Below are positions 25,357 through 33,661 of a DNA stretch of 64,000 nucleotides, piece after piece; within the stretch, counting starts at the first letter, position 1, and every line of letters starts with the position of its first letter. The notes beneath the pieces are model-generated. The model worked only from the letters and a program-made list of their open reading frames with translations. It ran no database searches and was not told where the DNA came from. Made by a program: the position numbers and the translations under genes. Source of the DNA: Actinoplanes nipponensis (lineage in GTDB: Bacteria; Actinomycetota; Actinomycetes; Mycobacteriales; Micromonosporaceae); contig NZ_BOMQ01000059.1 in the NCBI RefSeq assembly GCF_016862275.1, forward strand, positions 62,001-126,000, in the 5' to 3' direction.

Positions 25357-26348
25357 CCGGAGTCTCCGTCGTCGTGCCCACCCTCGGCCGGCCCAGCCTC
25401 GCCGCCCTGCTGAGCGCCCTGGCCGCCGCCCCGGCGCCCCTGCCGGTGGAGCTGCTGCTGGTCGACGACCGCCCGGAGCGGGCCGAGCCGCTCGCCCTGC
25501 CGCCCGGCATCGACGCGAAGGTCCTCACCGGGCGCGCCGCCGGTCCGGCCGCCGCCCGCAACGTCGGCTGGCGCGCCGCGAGCCACGAGTGGGTGGCGTT
25601 CCTCGACGACGACGTGCTGCCGGACCCGGACTGGTTCGCGCGGCTCGCCGCCGACCTGACCGGGGCGCCCGCCCCGGTCGGGGGAGTGCAGGGCCGGCTG
25701 CGGGTGCCGCTGCCGGCGCGGCGGCGCCCGACCGACTGGGAACGGGTCACCGCCGCGCTCGCCGACGGCGCGTGGATCACCGCCGACATGGCGTACCGGC
25801 GGTCCGCGCTGGAGGCCACCGGCGGCTTCGACGAGCGGCTGCCGCGGGCGTTCCGGGAGGACGCCGAGCTGGCCCACCGGGTACGTGCCGCGGGCTGGGA
25901 GCTGCGGCGGGGCAGCCGCACGGTCACCCATCCGGTGCGCCCGGAGGACCGCTGGGTCAGCGTGCGCACCCAGCGGGGCAACGCCGACGACGCGCTTCTG
26001 CGCCGCCTGTACGGCCGGCATTGGCGCACCGAACTGGACATCCCGCCCGGCCGCCGCGGCCGGCACCTGGCCGTCACCACCGCGGGCGCCCTGGCCGCCG
26101 GAAGCCTGCTCACCGCGCTGCTCACCCGGCGCCGCGGCGCCCTGGCCGTGGCCGCCGCCGCCGCGGCCGCCTGGGGCGCCGGCACGGCCGAGTTCGCGGT
26201 GGCCCGTATCAAGCCCGGGCCGCGCGACCGCCGTGAGGTCGTGACCATGCTCGCCACCAGCGCCGCGATCCCGCCCATGGCCGTCGGGCACTGGTGTCGC
26301 GGCTGGATCCGCTGGCGCGGCGCCCGGCCCCTGGGGACGACCCCGTGA
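25353..26348 (+). CDS. GT2 family glycosyltransferase with C-terminal membrane segment
   Basis: 331-aa protein. The GT-A core has VSVVVPTLGRPSLAAL, LLLVDDRPERAE, AAGPAAARNVGWRAA and the divalent-metal motif VAFLDDDVLPDPDW (about residue 85). ATGGFDERLPRAFREDAELAHRVRAAGW provides the catalytic ED motif. Residues about 245-275 are hydrophobic (LAVTTAGALAAGSLLTALLT, ALAVAAAAAAAWGAG), so the enzyme is probably membrane-attached on the cytoplasmic side. Start and stop overlap neighbours by 4 bases, making it a fixed part of the heptose operon. Confidence 0.92.
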   Translation: MTGVSVVVPTLGRPSLAALLSALAAAPAPLPVELLLVDDRPERAEPLALPPGIDAKVLTGRAAGPAAARNVGWRAASHEWVAFLDDDVLPDPDWFARLAADLTGAPAPVGGVQGRLRVPLPARRRPTDWERVTAALADGAWITADMAYRRSALEATGGFDERLPRAFREDAELAHRVRAAGWELRRGSRTVTHPVRPEDRWVSVRTQRGNADDALLRRLYGRHWRTELDIPPGRRGRHLAVTTAGALAAGSLLTALLTRRRGALAVAAAAAAAWGAGTAEFAVARIKPGPRDRREVVTMLATSAAIPPMAVGHWCRGWIRWRGARPLGTTP

Positions 26349-27904
26349 CCGCCCTCTTCGATGCCGTCCTGTTCGACCGGGACGGCACTCTCGTCGTCGA
26401 CGTCCCGTACAACGGCGACCCGGCCCGGGTCGAGCCGATGCCCGGCGCCCGTGCGGCGCTGGACCGGCTGCGCGCCGCCGGGCTGCGCCTGGGCGTGGTG
26501 ACCAACCAGTCCGGGCTGGCCCGCGGCCTCTTCACCGAGGCGCAGCTGGCCGCGGTCAACGCCCGCGTCGAGGAGCTGCTCGGGCCGTTCGACACCTGGC
26601 AGGTGTGCCCGCACGACGACGCGGCCGGCTGCCGCTGCCGCAAGCCCGCCCCGGGCCTGGTGCTGGCCGGCGCCGCGGCGCTCGGCACCACCCCGGCGCG
26701 CTGCGTCGTCGTCGGCGACATCGGCCGCGACATGGTCGCCGCGGGCGCGGCCGGGGCCACCGGCATCCTGGTGCCGACCCCGGTGACCCTGCGCCCGGAG
26801 GTCGCGGCGGCTCCCGCCACGGCCGCCGACCTGACCGCGGCCGCCGACCTGATCCTGCAACGCCAGGCGCTGGTGACGCCCACCGAGCCGCGCCGGCCCG
26901 GCGGCACCGTGCTGGTCGTGCGCTCCGACTCCGCCGGGGACGTGCTGCTGACCGGCCCGGGCATCCGGGCCGTCGCCGCCGGCGCCGACCGGGTGGTGCT
27001 GCTCTGCGGGCCGCGCGGGCGGGCCGCCGCCGAGCTGCTGCCCGGCGTCGACGAGATCATCGAGGCCCGGCTGCCGTGGATCGACCCGCAGCCGCCGCCG
27101 GTCGGCCCGGACTTCGCCGGTGACCTGGTCGCCCGGCTGGCCGCCACCGGCGCGGAAGAGGCGGTCGTGTTCACCTCCTTCCACCAGTCGGCGCTGCCGC
27201 TGGCGCTGCTGCTGCGCACCGCCGGGATCGCCCGGATCACCGCGATCAGCGACGACTACCCCGGCTCGCTGCTGGATGTGCGGCACCGCGTGCCGGCGGG
27301 GGTGCCCGAGGCCGAGCGGGCCCGCTCGGTCGCGGCTGCCGCCGGCTTCGCCCTGCCGGCCGGCGACGACGGGACCCTGCGGGTACGCGCGGCCGCGCCC
27401 CGCGTCGCCGGTGACTACGTCGTCGTGCATCCCGGGGCCTCCGTGGCCGCGCGGGCCTGCCCGCCCGAGACCGTACGGGCCGTCGTGGTCGCGCTGGAGG
27501 AGGCCGGGCACCGCGTGCTGGTCACCGGCGGCCCCGGCGAGCAGGCCCTCGCGGCCGCCGTCGGCACACCGGCCGGGCCGACCAGCCTCGCCGAACTGGC
27601 CGGCCTGCTCGCCGGGGCGTCCTGCGTGGTGGTCGGCAACACCGGTCCGGCACACCTGGCCGCCGCCGTCGGCACGCCCGTCGTCAGCCTGTACGCCCCG
27701 ACCGTTCCCTTCGGCCAGTGGGGTCCGTACCGGGTGCCGGCCGTGCGCCTCGGCGACCCGGCCGCCGCCTGCCGCGACACCCGGGCCTCCGTCTGTCCCG
27801 TGCCCGGCCACCCGTGCCTGACCCGCGTCGACCCGGCCGAGGTCGTCGCCGCCGTGCGCCTGCTCGGTGTCCCCGTACCCGTCATCAGTGAGGCAGCCGC
27901 GTGA
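26345..27904 (+). CDS. GmhB-type heptose bisphosphatase fused to a GT9 heptosyltransferase
   Basis: 519-aa two-domain protein. Residues 1-175 form a HAD-IIIA phosphatase: VLFDRDGTLVVDVPYNGDP (nucleophile Asp), VVTNQSGLARGLF, the zinc-binding CPHDDAAGCRCRKP and CVVVGDIGRDM. This is the D-glycero-D-manno-heptose-1,7-bisphosphate phosphatase pattern. From residue about 195 a GT9 (ADP-heptose glycosyltransferase) domain follows: VLVVRSDSAGDVLLTGPGIRA, VVHPGASVAARACPPE, VLVTGGPGEQ and VVVGNTGPAHLAAAVGTP. Joining the sugar-making phosphatase to a heptosyltransferase is unusual. Start and stop overlap neighbouring genes by 4 bases. Confidence 0.92.
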   Translation: MTALFDAVLFDRDGTLVVDVPYNGDPARVEPMPGARAALDRLRAAGLRLGVVTNQSGLARGLFTEAQLAAVNARVEELLGPFDTWQVCPHDDAAGCRCRKPAPGLVLAGAAALGTTPARCVVVGDIGRDMVAAGAAGATGILVPTPVTLRPEVAAAPATAADLTAAADLILQRQALVTPTEPRRPGGTVLVVRSDSAGDVLLTGPGIRAVAAGADRVVLLCGPRGRAAAELLPGVDEIIEARLPWIDPQPPPVGPDFAGDLVARLAATGAEEAVVFTSFHQSALPLALLLRTAGIARITAISDDYPGSLLDVRHRVPAGVPEAERARSVAAAAGFALPAGDDGTLRVRAAAPRVAGDYVVVHPGASVAARACPPETVRAVVVALEEAGHRVLVTGGPGEQALAAAVGTPAGPTSLAELAGLLAGASCVVVGNTGPAHLAAAVGTPVVSLYAPTVPFGQWGPYRVPAVRLGDPAAACRDTRASVCPVPGHPCLTRVDPAEVVAAVRLLGVPVPVISEAAA

Positions 27905-28824
27905 ACATCCTGCTCTGGCACGTGCACGGCTCCTGGACGACCTCGTTCATCCAGGGCAAGCACCGCTACCTCGTGCCCGTCAACGACGCCCGCGACGAGT
28001 GGGGCCGCGGCCGGGCCCGCACCTTCGACTGGCCGGCCACCGTCACCGAGGTCGACCTCGCCGACGTGCGCGACGTGGACGTCGTCGTCCTGCAGCGCCC
28101 CGAGGAGCTCGAGCGGGTCGCGCACCTGGACGTGCCGAAGATCTACGTCGAGCACAACACCCCCAAGGGCGACGTGCCCAACAGCCGGCACCCCATGGCC
28201 GACCGCGACGACCTGGTCATCGCCCACGTCACCCACTTCAACGACCTGTTCTGGGACGTCGGCGGCACCCGCACCACGGTGATCGAGCACGGCATCGTGG
28301 AGCCGGCCGCCCGCTGGACCGGCGAGCTGGAGCGCTTCGCGGTGGTCACCAACGAGCCGGTACGGCGGAACCGGGTCACCGGCACCGACCTCATGCCGCG
28401 GTTCGCGGCGGTCGCCCCGCTGGACGTGTACGGCATGGGCGTCGCCGGCCTGCGCCTGGACGACGTCACCCCGTACGACGACCCGCCCCAGGCGCGGATG
28501 CACGCCGAGATCGCCCGGCGGCGGGCGTACCTGCACCTGTGCCGGTGGACCTCGCTGGGGCTGAGCCTGATCGAGGCGATGCAGATCGGCATGCCGGTGC
28601 TCGCGCTGGCCACGACGGAGGCGATCGCCGCCGTCCCGGACGACGCCGGCGTGCTCGCCACCCGCGTCGACACGCTGGTCGAGGCGGCCCACTGGCTCAT
28701 CGACGAACCCGAGCAGGCCCGCCGGCTCGGCACCCGGGCCCGCCAGGTGGCGCTCGCCCGTTACGGCCTCGACCGGTTCCTCGCGGACTGGGACCGCTTG
28801 TTGGAGGAGGAGACATGCGCATAG
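27901..28824 (+). CDS. Glycosyltransferase (GT-B fold, GT4-like)
   Basis: 307-aa protein beginning MNILLWHVHGSWTTSFIQGKH. Only the C-terminal half shows a clear GT4 pattern (YLHLCRWTSLGLSLIEAMQIGMPVLALATTEA, with the conserved Glu, then a GVLATRVDTLVEAAHWLIDEPEQARRLG helix). The N-terminal half is divergent but has VVVLQRPEELERV and KIYVEHNTPKGDVPNSRHP, which recur in actinobacterial heptose clusters. It is shorter than typical GT4 enzymes (about 370 aa), so the donor site may be reduced. GTG 27901 overlaps the upstream TGA; the 3' end overlaps the next gene by 10 bases. Confidence 0.82.
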   Translation: MNILLWHVHGSWTTSFIQGKHRYLVPVNDARDEWGRGRARTFDWPATVTEVDLADVRDVDVVVLQRPEELERVAHLDVPKIYVEHNTPKGDVPNSRHPMADRDDLVIAHVTHFNDLFWDVGGTRTTVIEHGIVEPAARWTGELERFAVVTNEPVRRNRVTGTDLMPRFAAVAPLDVYGMGVAGLRLDDVTPYDDPPQARMHAEIARRRAYLHLCRWTSLGLSLIEAMQIGMPVLALATTEAIAAVPDDAGVLATRVDTLVEAAHWLIDEPEQARRLGTRARQVALARYGLDRFLADWDRLLEEETCA

Positions 28825-30038
28825 CGATGGTCTCGGAGCACGCCAGTCCGCTGTCCGCCCTCGGTGGCGTAGACGCCGGCGGGCAGAACGCGCACGTCGC
28901 CGAGCTGGCCGCGGCCCTGGTGGCGCAGGGCCACGAGGTCCGCGTCTACACCCGGCGGGAGAGCCCCGAGCAGCCCCGGGTGGTCGCGGCCAACGGCTTC
29001 GAGGTGGTGCACGTGCCGGCCGGCCCGGCCGCCGTGCTGCCCAAGGACGACCTGCTGCCGTTCATGGGCGCCTTCGCCGAGCACATGGCGGCCGACTGGC
29101 GCGAGCGGTGGCTGCCCGACGTCGCGCACGCGCACTTCTGGATGAGCGGGCTGGCCGCCGTGACGGCCGGCCGGGCCTGCGACGTGCCGGTCGTGCAGAC
29201 GTACCACGCGCTCGGCACGGTCAAGCGCCGCCACCAGGGCGCCGCCGACACCAGCCCGGCGCACCGGGTCGCCTACGAGCGGCAGCTGGGCCGGGTCGTG
29301 GACCGCGTCGTGGTGCAGTGCCAGGACGAGGTGCGGGAACTGCTCCGGATGGGCGTGCCCCGCTCGCAGATGGCGCTGGTGCCCTCGGGGGTCAACATCG
29401 AGCGGTTCCGCCCCGACGGTCCGGCCGAGCCCCGCGACCCGGACGTGCCGCGCATCCTCACCGTGGGCCGGCTGGTCGAGCGCAAGGGCTACGAGGACCT
29501 GATCCGCGCGCTGCCCGGCGTGCCCGCCGCCGAGCTGGTCATCGTCGGCGGCCCGCCGGACGGCTCGCTCGACGACCACCCGTACGCCCGCAAGCTGCGC
29601 GCCCTCGCCGAGCGTTGCCGGGTCGGCGACCGGGTCCGCCTGGCCGGCGGGGTGGCCGCCGCCGACATGCCGCGCTGGTACCGCTCGGCGGACCTGCTCG
29701 CCGCGGCGCCCTGGTACGAGCCGTTCGGCCTGACCCCGCTGGAGGCGATGGCCTGCGGGGTGCCCGTGGTCGGCACCGCCGTCGGGGGGCTCACCGACAC
29801 CGTGGTCGACGGGATCACCGGCGACCTGGTGCCCGCCCGGGACCCGCGCGCGCTGTCCTCGGCGCTGCGCCGGCTCGTCACCGACGACGTGCGGCGGTTC
29901 TCGTACTCGGCCGCCGCCGTGGACCGGGCCACCCAGTCGTACTCGTGGCGGCGGGTGGCCACCCGGCTCGCCGCCGTCTACGCCGCAGTCACCGGCCGCG
30001 CCCTGGCCGAGGACCAGACCCGAGAGGCAGTCGCCTGA
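28815..30038 (+). CDS. GT4 family glycosyltransferase
   Basis: 407-aa GT-B glycosyltransferase. N-terminal domain: MRIAMVSEHASPLSALGGVDAGGQNAHVAEL, the sucrose-synthase/GT4 glycine-rich acceptor loop; AHFWMSGLAAV and VQTYHALGTVKRRHQG follow. C-terminal donor domain: RILTVGRLVERKGYEDLIRAL and the EX7E motif EPFGLTPLEAMACGVPVVGT (about residue 310). It resembles GDP-mannose or UDP-sugar dependent retaining enzymes. ATG 28815 follows GGAGGAGG. It belongs to the heptose operon and should build the glycan with the two GT9 and other GT domains. Confidence 0.94.
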   Translation: MRIAMVSEHASPLSALGGVDAGGQNAHVAELAAALVAQGHEVRVYTRRESPEQPRVVAANGFEVVHVPAGPAAVLPKDDLLPFMGAFAEHMAADWRERWLPDVAHAHFWMSGLAAVTAGRACDVPVVQTYHALGTVKRRHQGAADTSPAHRVAYERQLGRVVDRVVVQCQDEVRELLRMGVPRSQMALVPSGVNIERFRPDGPAEPRDPDVPRILTVGRLVERKGYEDLIRALPGVPAAELVIVGGPPDGSLDDHPYARKLRALAERCRVGDRVRLAGGVAAADMPRWYRSADLLAAAPWYEPFGLTPLEAMACGVPVVGTAVGGLTDTVVDGITGDLVPARDPRALSSALRRLVTDDVRRFSYSAAAVDRATQSYSWRRVATRLAAVYAAVTGRALAEDQTREAVA

Positions 30039-30661
30039 TGGACCTGTTGGACGAACACCTCACCGGCATGGCCGCGGCCCTGCTGCCGTACCGGGCGGCG
30101 GCCGCGGACCGGCTGGCCCGCTGGGGCGGCGAGCTGGCCCGGCACCTGGGCCACGGCGGCCGGTTGCTGGTCGCCGGCAACGGCGGCAGCGCGGCCGAGG
30201 CCCAGCACCTGGCCGCCGAGCTGGTCGGCCGGCTGCGCGACGAGCGCATGCCGCTGTCGGCGATCGCGCTGACCCCGGACTCGTCGGCGGTCACCGCGAT
30301 CGGCAACGACTACGGCTTCGACGAGGTCTTCGCCCGCCAGGTGCGCGCCCACGGCCGCCCGGGCGACGTGCTGATGCTGCTGTCGACCAGCGGCCGCAGC
30401 CCGAACCTGCTCGCCGCCGCGGACGCCGCCCGCGAGGTCGGCGTGCGCAGCTGGGCGCTGTGCGGGCCGGGCCCGAACCCGCTCGCCGACGCCTGCGACG
30501 AGGCGCTGTGCTGCCCGTCCGGGGACTCCCAGGTGGTGCAGGAGCTGCACCTGATCTCGGTGCACGTGATGTGCGAGTACCTGGACCGGGCGCTGCCGGT
30601 GGTGCTGGGAAAAGCACCGGCGCGACCCGTGCGGCGCATGCAGCCGGTGCTCGCGTCATGA
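30038..30661 (+). CDS. gmhA: Sedoheptulose-7-phosphate isomerase
   Basis: 207-aa SIS-domain isomerase that converts sedoheptulose-7-phosphate to D-glycero-D-manno-heptose-7-phosphate, the first committed step to activated heptose. Diagnostic segments: RLLVAGNGGSAAEAQHLAAELVGR (phosphate-binding loop and catalytic Glu), AIGNDYGFDEVFARQV, VLMLLSTSGRSPNLLAA, and QVVQELHLISVHVMCEYLD, which carries the C-terminal Glu/His pair. Start ATG overlaps the upstream stop (TGATG); the stop overlaps the next start (ATGA). It sits directly before the HldE-like gene, matching the pathway order. Confidence 0.94.
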   Translation: MDLLDEHLTGMAAALLPYRAAAADRLARWGGELARHLGHGGRLLVAGNGGSAAEAQHLAAELVGRLRDERMPLSAIALTPDSSAVTAIGNDYGFDEVFARQVRAHGRPGDVLMLLSTSGRSPNLLAAADAAREVGVRSWALCGPGPNPLADACDEALCCPSGDSQVVQELHLISVHVMCEYLDRALPVVLGKAPARPVRRMQPVLAS

Positions 30662-32049
30662 GCGGCCCGCTGCTGGTCGTGGTCGGTGACACGCTGCTCG
30701 ACCGCGATGTCGAGGGCAGCGTGCGCCGGGTCGCGCCGGACGCGCCCGCGCCGGTGCTCGACGAGGAGTCCGTGACGGACCGCCCCGGCGGCGCCGGGCT
30801 GGCCGCGCTGCTGGCCGCCGGTCAGGGCCACGACGTCGCGCTGGTCACCGCCATCGCCGACGACGAGGCCGGCAGCCGGCTCTGCGAGCTGCTGACCGAC
30901 GCCGGCATCGCGGTCTACCCGCTGCCGCTGCCGGGCGCCACGCCGGAGAAGGTCCGGCTGCGGGCCGACGGGCAGGTGCTCGTACGCCTGGACCGCGGCG
31001 GCGCCCCGGTGGCCCCGGGCGACCCCAGCGAGGCCGCCCTGGCCGTGCTGCGCGACGCGTCGGCGATCCTGGTCAGCGACTACGGCCGGGGGGTCGCCCG
31101 CAACCCGCGGCTGCGCGCCGCCCTGCAGCAGGCCAAGGCGCCGGTGGTCTGGGACCCGCACCCCAACGGGCCGGCCCCGGTGCCCAACGTGCGCCTGGTC
31201 ACCCCGAACGAGGCCGAGGTCCGCAAGCTCGCCGACGACGCCGGGTCGGGGCCGATGCTGAGCACCGTGCACCGCGCCGGGCAGCAACTGCGGCAGCGCT
31301 GGCGGGCCGGCGCGGTCGCGGTGACGGTCGGCGCCAACGGGGCCGTGCTGTGTCACGCCGGCCCGACGCCGCTGGTCGTGCCCGCTCCGGGCGCCGCCGA
31401 CGGGGACACCTGCGGCGCCGGGGACCGGTTCGCCGCCACCGCCGCGCTGGCCCTGGCCGGCGGCGCGCTGGTGTCCGAGGCGGTACAGCAGGCGGTGGTG
31501 GCCGCCACCGAGTACGTGGCGGCCGGCGGCGTGACCGTCGCCCTGGCCCCGCCGGAGGAGAAGACGGACCGCCGGGCCGAGGAGGCGAGCCGGGTGATCA
31601 GCCGGGTGCGCGCCCAGGGCGGCACGGTCGTGGCCACCGGCGGCTGTTTCGACCTGCTGCACATCGGGCACCTGGCGACCCTGCAGGCGGCCCGCAAGCT
31701 GGGCGACTGCCTGGTGGTCTGCCTGAACTCCGACGCCAGTGTCGCCGCCCTGAAGGGCCCGGACCGGCCGCTCACCGGGCAGGGCGACCGGGCCCGGCTG
31801 CTGGCTGCCCTCGACTGCGTGGACGCGGTCGTGGTCTTCGACGAGCCCACGCCGGAGGCGGTGCTGGCCCGGCTGCGCCCGGACCTCTGGGTCAAGGGCG
31901 GCGACTACGCCGACGGCGGGCCGGACCTGCCGGAGGCCGAGCTCATGCACCGCTGGGGCGGCCAGACCGTCATCGTGCCGTACCTGGACGGCCGTTCCAC
32001 CACCCGGACCATCGCCGCCGTGCGCGGCCACTCGGAAGGACCCTCATGA
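30658..32049 (+). CDS. hldE: Bifunctional heptose-7-P kinase / heptose-1-P adenylyltransferase (HldE-like)
   Basis: 463-aa fusion. Residues 1-310 are a PfkB/ribokinase-type kinase (VVVGDTLLDRDVEGSVRRVAPDAPAPV; GAADGDTCGAGDRFAA contains the catalytic Asp). Residues about 325-463 are a nucleotidyltransferase with GGCFDLLHIGHLATLQ (HxGH at about 335), LNSDASVAALKGPDRP and WVKGGDYADGG. The two steps are 1-phosphorylation of heptose-7-phosphate and, after GmhB action, nucleotide transfer. E. coli HldE uses ATP; GTP use cannot be excluded. Length and domain order match E. coli HldE. Start and stop overlap neighbours by 4 bases. Confidence 0.93.
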   Translation: MSGPLLVVVGDTLLDRDVEGSVRRVAPDAPAPVLDEESVTDRPGGAGLAALLAAGQGHDVALVTAIADDEAGSRLCELLTDAGIAVYPLPLPGATPEKVRLRADGQVLVRLDRGGAPVAPGDPSEAALAVLRDASAILVSDYGRGVARNPRLRAALQQAKAPVVWDPHPNGPAPVPNVRLVTPNEAEVRKLADDAGSGPMLSTVHRAGQQLRQRWRAGAVAVTVGANGAVLCHAGPTPLVVPAPGAADGDTCGAGDRFAATAALALAGGALVSEAVQQAVVAATEYVAAGGVTVALAPPEEKTDRRAEEASRVISRVRAQGGTVVATGGCFDLLHIGHLATLQAARKLGDCLVVCLNSDASVAALKGPDRPLTGQGDRARLLAALDCVDAVVVFDEPTPEAVLARLRPDLWVKGGDYADGGPDLPEAELMHRWGGQTVIVPYLDGRSTTRTIAAVRGHSEGPS

Positions 32050-32729
32050 CCGACGCTGTCATCATCACCGGCGGATCCAGCGGCCTGGGCGCCGCCGTCG
32101 TCGATGCCGTGCTCAAGGCCGGCGGCCGCCCGTTCGTCATCGACCGGCAGCCGCCCGCCGAGGGCGTGCCGTGGGTCGAGTGCGACCTGGCCGACACCCG
32201 GGCCGCCGAGGCCGCCACCCGGCAGGCGATCGAGCAGGCCGGCGGCAGCATCGACGGTGTCGTCACCGCGGCCGGGATGGACGTGCCGGGCGCGCTGGCC
32301 GACATCCCGGGCGAGACCTGGGACCGGATCGTCATGATCGACCTGCTGGCCACCGCCGCGGTGGTGCGGGCCGCGATCCCGGCCCTCAAGCAGTCGCACG
32401 GCACGGTCGTCACCGTCGCCTCCACGTTGGGCATCAAGGCGGTCGGCGACGCCACGGCGTACTGCGCGGCGAAGTTCGGCGTCGTCGGTTTCACCCGGTC
32501 CCTCGCCGCGGAACTGGCCGGTCAGGTGGGCGTCACCCTGCTGATCCCCGGCGGCATGCGGACGAAGTTCTTCGACGACCGCGACGAGCAGTACAAGCCC
32601 GGCCCGGACGCGATCCTCAACGACCCGGCGAACGTGGCGAGCGCGATCATGTTCGCGCTGACCCAGCCGGCCGGGTGCGCGGTGCGGGAGCTCATCGTCG
32701 CGGCCGAGCAGGAGACGTCGTACCCGTGA
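32046..32729 (+). CDS. Short-chain dehydrogenase/reductase
   Basis: 227-aa classical SDR with AVIITGGSSGLGAAVVDAVL (TGxxxGxG cofactor loop), VTAAGMDVPGALAD (NAAG-like), STLGIKAVGDATAYCAAKFGVVGFTRSLAAE (Ser and YxxxK catalytic residues) and a C-terminal LLIPGGMRTKFF. It lies between hldE and a GT9 gene. It is too short for, and unlike, the HldD epimerase, which is missing from this cluster. It may oxidise, reduce or epimerise a heptose derivative. Coupled to both neighbours by 4-base overlaps. Confidence 0.92.
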   Translation: MTDAVIITGGSSGLGAAVVDAVLKAGGRPFVIDRQPPAEGVPWVECDLADTRAAEAATRQAIEQAGGSIDGVVTAAGMDVPGALADIPGETWDRIVMIDLLATAAVVRAAIPALKQSHGTVVTVASTLGIKAVGDATAYCAAKFGVVGFTRSLAAELAGQVGVTLLIPGGMRTKFFDDRDEQYKPGPDAILNDPANVASAIMFALTQPAGCAVRELIVAAEQETSYP

Positions 32730-33661
32730 TCCTGGTGTTGCGCGCCCTCGGCGTCGGCGACCTCGCCGCGGGCGTGCCCGCGCTGCGCGCCCTGCGCGCC
32801 GCCTTCCCGGACCGGACGCTGGCGCTGGCCGCGCCGGCCTGGCTGACGCCGCTGATCGAGCTGATCGGCGGCGTCGACCGGATCGTGGCCACCGACGGGC
32901 TGGCGGCGCCACCCGCGCTGCCGGCTCCCGAGCTGGCGGTGAACCTGCACGGCAGCGGGCCGGAGTCGCACCGGCTGCTGCAGGCGCTGGCGCCGGGGGA
33001 GCTGTGGGCGTTTGCCTGCGCCGCGGCGGGGCATCCCGACGGCCCGACCTGGGCCGAGGAGGAGCACGAAGTGCGACGCTGGTGCCGGCTGCTGAGCCAC
33101 TACGGGGTCCGCGCGGATGCCGCCGACCTGTCCCTGGCCGTGCCCGGGGCCGGGGCGCCGCGCGGGGTCACGATCATCCATCCGGGGGCGAAGTGCCCGG
33201 CGCGCCGCTGGCCGCGCTTCGCGGCGGTGGCCCGCGGTCTGGCCGCCCGGGGCCACGAGGTGGTGGTCACCGGCTCGGCGGGGGAGCGGGAGCTCGCGCT
33301 GGCGGTGGCGCGCGACGCCGGGTTGCCGCCGGCCGCCGTCCTGGCCGGCCGGACCGGGCTCGACGAGCTGGCCGCGCTGGTCGCCCACGCGCGGCTGCTG
33401 GTCAGCGGCGACACCGGGATCGCGCACCTGGCCACGGCCTACCGCACGCCGTCGGTGGTGCTGTTCGGGCCGGTGCCGCCGCGTCGCTGGGGACCGCCGG
33501 CGGACCGGGCGTACCACCGGGCGATCTGGCACGGCGCCCGCGCCGAGCGCGGCGACAGCATGGAGCCGGGGGTGCACCCGGCGCTGCTGCGGGTGGGCGT
33601 CGACGAGGTGCTCGCGGCGGCGGACGAGGCGGAGAAGGCGCGCCATGCGGTTGCGGCGTAG
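32726..33661 (+). CDS. GT9 family heptosyltransferase-like protein
   Basis: 311-aa GT-B glycosyltransferase of the ADP-heptose family. MILVLRALGVGDLAAGVPALRALRAAFP is the N-terminal GT9 signature with the GxGD loop. GVTIIHPGAKCPARRWP begins the donor domain, and LVSGDTGIAHLATAYRTPSVVLFGPVPPRRWG is the C-terminal nucleotide-heptose site. It is the second GT9 domain of the operon and the last glycan gene. GTG 32726 overlaps the SDR stop by 4 bases; its 3' end overlaps topoisomerase IB by 17 bases, so the topoisomerase may be part of the same transcript. Confidence 0.93.
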   Translation: MILVLRALGVGDLAAGVPALRALRAAFPDRTLALAAPAWLTPLIELIGGVDRIVATDGLAAPPALPAPELAVNLHGSGPESHRLLQALAPGELWAFACAAAGHPDGPTWAEEEHEVRRWCRLLSHYGVRADAADLSLAVPGAGAPRGVTIIHPGAKCPARRWPRFAAVARGLAARGHEVVVTGSAGERELALAVARDAGLPPAAVLAGRTGLDELAALVAHARLLVSGDTGIAHLATAYRTPSVVLFGPVPPRRWGPPADRAYHRAIWHGARAERGDSMEPGVHPALLRVGVDEVLAAADEAEKARHAVAA

